Below are positions 61,089 through 64,000 of a stretch of DNA of 64,000 bases, piece by piece. The stretch spans positions 186,001-250,000 of the forward strand of contig JACRHT010000004.1 in the NCBI GenBank assembly GCA_016217545.1, written 5' to 3'. This DNA is from Opitutia bacterium. GTDB lineage: Bacteria; Verrucomicrobiota; Verrucomicrobiia; Opitutales; Opitutaceae. Each line of letters begins with the position of its first letter. Positions within the stretch are counted from its first letter, which is position 1. The notes beneath the pieces are model-generated. The model had not been told where the DNA came from, ran no database searches, and saw nothing but the letters and a program-made list of their open reading frames with translations. Position numbers and translations under genes: made by a program.

Positions 61089-61829
61089 ATGAAAACCCAA
61101 ACCACGCCTGCTCCCCGCATCGCCTCACCCGCCGAGTGGCTCGCCGCCCGGCTCGAACTGCTCCGTGCTGAAAAAGAACTCACCCGCCAGCGCGACGCGC
61201 TCGCCGCGCGCCGTCGCTCGCTCCCGTGGGTGCGCGTGGCGCAGCCCTACACCTTCGCCACGCCCGACGGCCCCGCGACACTCGCCGATCTGTTCGGCTC
61301 GCGCCGTCAGCTGATCGTCTATCACTTCATGTTCGGCCCCGGCTGGGGCGAGGGCTGCAAGAGCTGCTCGTTCGTCTCCGATCACTTCGACGCCATGCTG
61401 CCTCACCTCGCCGCGCGAGACATCGCTCTCGCCGCCGTCTCGCACGCGCCACTCGCGGAACTCCTGCCGTTCAAGCAGCGGATGGGCTGGCTCTTTCCGT
61501 GGGTGTCGTCGCACGGCGGCACCTTCAACGCCGACTTCCGCGTCTCCTTCACGCCCGAAGAACTCGCTTCCGGGCGCATCCGCTACAACTACGCCGAGCT
61601 GCCGGAGTTTCCCTTCGAGGAGGCGCCGGGACTCAGCGTCTTCGTGCGGGACGACGCGGGCGGAGTTTTCCACTCTTACTCCACCTACGGACGCGGGCTC
61701 GATCAGTTGATGAACACCTACAACTTTATCGATCTCACGCCGAAGGGACGCGACGAGGGCGCACTTGAATTTCCGATGGCATGGGTGCGCTACCACGACG
61801 CCTATGAATCCACCGCGGTCACGGCCTGA
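61089..61829 (+). CDS. DUF899 thioredoxin-like protein
   Basis: 246 aa. The family-defining region is LIVYHFMFGPGWGEGCKSCS, followed by GWLFPWVSSHGGTFNADFRV and DQLMNTYNFIDLTPKGRDEG. DUF899 proteins have a thioredoxin-like fold with the CKSC-type pair and are often found with SRPBCC and ArsR genes. The function is not established. It lies 79 nt after the SRPBCC gene and overlaps the next membrane gene by 26 nt. Confidence 0.93.
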   Translation: MKTQTTPAPRIASPAEWLAARLELLRAEKELTRQRDALAARRRSLPWVRVAQPYTFATPDGPATLADLFGSRRQLIVYHFMFGPGWGEGCKSCSFVSDHFDAMLPHLAARDIALAAVSHAPLAELLPFKQRMGWLFPWVSSHGGTFNADFRVSFTPEELASGRIRYNYAELPEFPFEEAPGLSVFVRDDAGGVFHSYSTYGRGLDQLMNTYNFIDLTPKGRDEGALEFPMAWVRYHDAYESTAVTA

Positions 61830-62625
61830 ACGCGGCTGGCGCGAGCGCGTCCGGCGGGCCGCACCGCTCGCGCTCTTCGCGCTCGCCCCGAAAGGAGTGT
61901 GCTGCCTCGCCGCCTACGCGGCGGGCGGCGCGCTCTTCGGGCGCGAGCTTTGCGGAGCGAGCGAGCCGACGGGAGCCGTCGCACTTGCGCCGTGGCTCGG
62001 CGGGATCGCCGGCAGCGCTGCGTGGGGGTTGTGGCGGGCCCGCGCCGCCTTGACGTTCTCGGGCGTTGCGCCACCTACGCGCGCGCCGCAAGGTCGCACC
62101 ATGCCCGCCGCGCCCCGCTCCGCCAACCCGCTCACTACGCCGCTCGCCCGCGCGATCCTCTGGTCCGGCCTCGCCGCCGGCGCCCTCGATCTCGCCTATG
62201 TGTGCACACTGGTGACGCTCCGCCACGGCAACGTCGTCGCGATGCTCCAAGGCATCGCCGCCGCGCTCTTCGGTCCCGCCGCGCGCAATCCGGTCGACTG
62301 GGGCTACGCCATCGTCGGCGTGCTGCTGCACTTTGCCGTCGCGTTCACGGTCGCCGCGCTTTTCTGCGTCGCCGCCAAATTCCGCCCGTATCTCGTGCGC
62401 CAGCCGGGCATCGTCGGTCCGCTCTACGGCGTTGCAGTGTGGCTCGTGATGCAACTCGTCGTCCTGCCGATGACCCGCACGCCGCCGAAGGCCTTCCCGC
62501 CGGCCAATTGGGAGCCCGTTTTCCTCGCGCACCTGCTGTGCGTCGGCCTGCCGATCGCGCTGATCGCCGCCAAATTCCTCGCCGTGCCCGCCGCTCAGCC
62601 GCCCGCGGAATCCGGCGCCGCCTGA
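61804..62625 (+). CDS. Membrane protein, possible fusion of two small proteins
   Basis: One open frame of 273 aa. The first part (about 1-90) is a small membrane protein with CCLAAYAAGGALFGRELCGA, resembling the short membrane proteins found after DUF899 genes. The second part (about 100-273) begins with an internal ATG (62101, MPAAPRSANPLTT) and has four hydrophobic segments (ILWSGLAAGALDLAYVCTLV; LYGVAVWLVMQLVVLPMTRT), similar in layout to YagU/DUF1440 proteins. The joint (VAPPTRAPQGRT) looks non-native. Two separate genes that lost a stop, or a real fusion, both fit. The end overlaps the convergent DTW gene by 31 nt. Confidence 0.65.
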   Translation: MNPPRSRPERGWRERVRRAAPLALFALAPKGVCCLAAYAAGGALFGRELCGASEPTGAVALAPWLGGIAGSAAWGLWRARAALTFSGVAPPTRAPQGRTMPAAPRSANPLTTPLARAILWSGLAAGALDLAYVCTLVTLRHGNVVAMLQGIAAALFGPAARNPVDWGYAIVGVLLHFAVAFTVAALFCVAAKFRPYLVRQPGIVGPLYGVAVWLVMQLVVLPMTRTPPKAFPPANWEPVFLAHLLCVGLPIALIAAKFLAVPAAQPPAESGAA

Positions 62626-63290
62626 AGGTTCGGGCGCCGCTCGTCGAGCCGCGCCAGCAATTCCGGGAACGCCTCGCGGATCGGCGACGTCGCCAGATAC
62701 GCAGCGGCCTTTTCCTTGAAACCCCGCGCCCGCAGCGTCGCGTAGACATGCAGCTCGAACTGCGCGCGCAGCGCCGCGTGCGCCTCGCCCAAGCCCAGCG
62801 CCTCCATGAGAAACAGCAGCGCCTCGATCGTGGAGAACCGTCCCTCGCCTGACTGCGTGCGCAACCAGTAGCGGCTCTCCCCCTGCATCGGCAGCCGCAC
62901 ACGGCGGCCCCACGCGCCGACTTGCTGGGCCATCGCCGTCGCCTGCGTCCACGTGCCGTCGAGCAACAAGACCTGCAACCGCGCCACGTCGGGCGCGGCG
63001 GGCAACTCCTCGCCTTGCGGGTGGAGGATCCACAGCTCGCGGCCCGGTTGCGCGACGTCCTCCCGGCGCAGCGGCGCCTGCTTGCGGAACAGATGCTGCC
63101 CCGACGCGGGCATCACGCGCTTGATCAAATGCCCGGTGCTGCTCGGCCGGTAGCTCTCCATGAAATGCAGCAGCACATCCACGCGCAGCGGCGACTCCAC
63201 GAGCCGCTCGCCCGCGCAAATGCACCAGCGCGGCGGCAACTGGCAGTGCGCGCAGCGCGGAGTTTCGCGGAGGACGACGGAACGGGACAT
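62595..63290 (-). CDS. DTW-domain tRNA-uridine aminocarboxypropyltransferase
   Basis: 231 aa. The zinc-binding N-terminus is CAHCQLPPRWCIC, and the DTW-type active-site region is LLLDGTWTQATAM with GLGEAHAAL further on. The family (TapT/TuaA) transfers a 3-amino-3-carboxypropyl group from SAM to uridine in tRNA. ATG 63290 (MSRSVVLRETPRCAHC) fits the family start. It is convergent with and overlaps the membrane gene by 31 nt. Confidence 0.92.
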   Translation of the reverse strand: MSRSVVLRETPRCAHCQLPPRWCICAGERLVESPLRVDVLLHFMESYRPSSTGHLIKRVMPASGQHLFRKQAPLRREDVAQPGRELWILHPQGEELPAAPDVARLQVLLLDGTWTQATAMAQQVGAWGRRVRLPMQGESRYWLRTQSGEGRFSTIEALLFLMEALGLGEAHAALRAQFELHVYATLRARGFKEKAAAYLATSPIREAFPELLARLDERRPNLQAAPDSAGG

Positions 63291-63477
63291 CGCTGCAGCC
63301 CGCCGCAAACGCCGCGCCCGGTCAATCTTCCGATATCACACCGAGCGGCGCATCGGAGAACTCCCCCTTTTGGCCCCGGGGAACGCACGCCGGCGCCGGG
63401 CCGTGGTCGGAACCCGCACACCCGACCACGCCAAGTGGCGCTACGGCCGGGCCACGTCCACCCGCCCTGTCCATCCC

Positions 63478-63909
63478 ATGAAGATCCTTGCTCCCCTCCT
63501 CCTCGTCGCCGCGCTCGCATTCACCGCGTGTGGCCGCAACTCCGCCTCCACCGATTCCGACGCGCGCAACGCCGACTCCTCGGCCACTCAATCCACCGCC
63601 GACACGTGGACCGAATTGCGCACGTATGCCTACGAGAAACGCGGCGACTTCAACTCCCGCCTCAGCGCCATCACCGCCCGACTCGACGCCGAACTCAGCC
63701 AACTCGAAGCCGACGCCTCCGCCGCCAAGGCCTCGCAATCGCGCAAGGACGCACTCGCCGCCGTGAAAAGCGACAAGGCCGCCTTCGACGAGAAGACCGC
63801 CGCGCTCGCTCGCGCCTCGCAAGACACCTGGAACCAAGCGCGAGACGAAGCGGCCGCCGCGTGGGACAAACTGCAAGCCACGCTCGCCAAGGCGCGCGCC
63901 GAACACTGA
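63478..63909 (+). CDS. Predicted lipoprotein with helical coiled-coil domain
   Basis: 143 aa. The signal peptide ends in lipobox ALAFTAC (Cys near 18). The mature part is a Ser/Thr/Asp linker followed by an Ala/Lys/Glu-rich helical region (AAKASQSRKDALAAVKSDKA) of coiled-coil character with no catalytic motif. It is monocistronic with a very strong terminator. The function is unknown. Confidence 0.78.
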   Translation: MKILAPLLLVAALAFTACGRNSASTDSDARNADSSATQSTADTWTELRTYAYEKRGDFNSRLSAITARLDAELSQLEADASAAKASQSRKDALAAVKSDKAAFDEKTAALARASQDTWNQARDEAAAAWDKLQATLAKARAEH

Positions 63910-63941
63910 TCCGTCCGTCGATTCTCCCCGCTCAATTCCCC

Positions 63942-63977
63942 GGAGTCGGACGCGCTCGCCGTCCGACTCCTATTTTT
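63942..63977 (+). terminator. Rho-independent terminator
   Basis: GGAGTCGGAC (63942-63951) pairs perfectly with GTCCGACTCC (63961-63970) and is followed by TATTTTT. It ends the lipoprotein gene. Confidence 0.93.
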
Positions 63978-64000
63978 GCGGGGCGGAAAACCCACAGGTG

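Overview
The window is GC-rich, gene-dense bacterial chromosome. Two PEP-CTERM proteins ending in a VPEPSTYAAIFGA-type sorting tail, ribosomal protein S21, an RF2 gene with a programmed frameshift, GDP-fucose synthesis genes, a Wzc-type exopolysaccharide kinase and many short inverted-repeat elements together suggest Verrucomicrobiota, most likely Opitutaceae. That placement is inference from gene style; no rRNA is present. I saw no tRNA, rRNA, CRISPR array, prophage or full insertion sequence.

Layout. 0-4 kb (minus): a large membrane pseudokinase followed by prfB with a clear CTTTGAC frameshift site. 4-6.1 kb: fcl and gmd (GDP-L-fucose). 6.2-9 kb: divergent LuxR-type response regulator and TPR histidine kinase. 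9.1-10.8 kb: two PEP-CTERM proteins, each with its own terminator and a shared two-block upstream motif. 10.9-13.7 kb: valS. 13.8-21.3 kb (minus): a five-gene surface-polysaccharide operon (sigma-54 regulator, membrane glycosyltransferase-like protein, outer-membrane barrel, Wzc-like tyrosine kinase, PstS-like binding protein). 21.4-32.4 kb: mixed housekeeping genes (YdeI-like, two lipoproteins, gltD, AraC/MBL divergent pair, NtrB-like kinase, rnhB and rnhC side by side, mutY, a sugar isomerase-like TIM barrel, rpsU). 32.6-36.4 kb: dnaE.

36.8-46.0 kb (plus) is the most unusual part. It is one tightly coupled operon: a TolC-family protein, four consecutive and divergent PhnD-like periplasmic binding proteins, a membrane histidine kinase and a REC-PAS-HK-REC hybrid kinase. 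All junctions after the first are 4-nt ATGA/GTGA overlaps. No ABC permease or ATPase is present, so the binding proteins look like a multi-input periplasmic sensor set (compare AioX/AioS) rather than a transporter.

46-64 kb holds mostly small accessory operons: an ankyrin protein, two methyltransferases (one with an in-frame palindromic insert), AraC-GyrI, thioredoxin-like, a GDSL autotransporter, GNAT, an EEP nuclease/phosphatase, an FKBP lipoprotein, an exported archaemetzincin, an MCP, an ArsR-SRPBCC-SRPBCC-DUF899 cluster, a DTW-domain protein and a lipoprotein.

A second theme runs through the window. At least seven families of roughly 45-105 bp two-armed inverted repeats lie between genes, and in several places they run in frame into genes: valS, dnaE, a methyltransferase, the stop codon of rnhB and the N-terminus of mutY. 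This resembles the in-frame palindromic elements known from Rickettsia.
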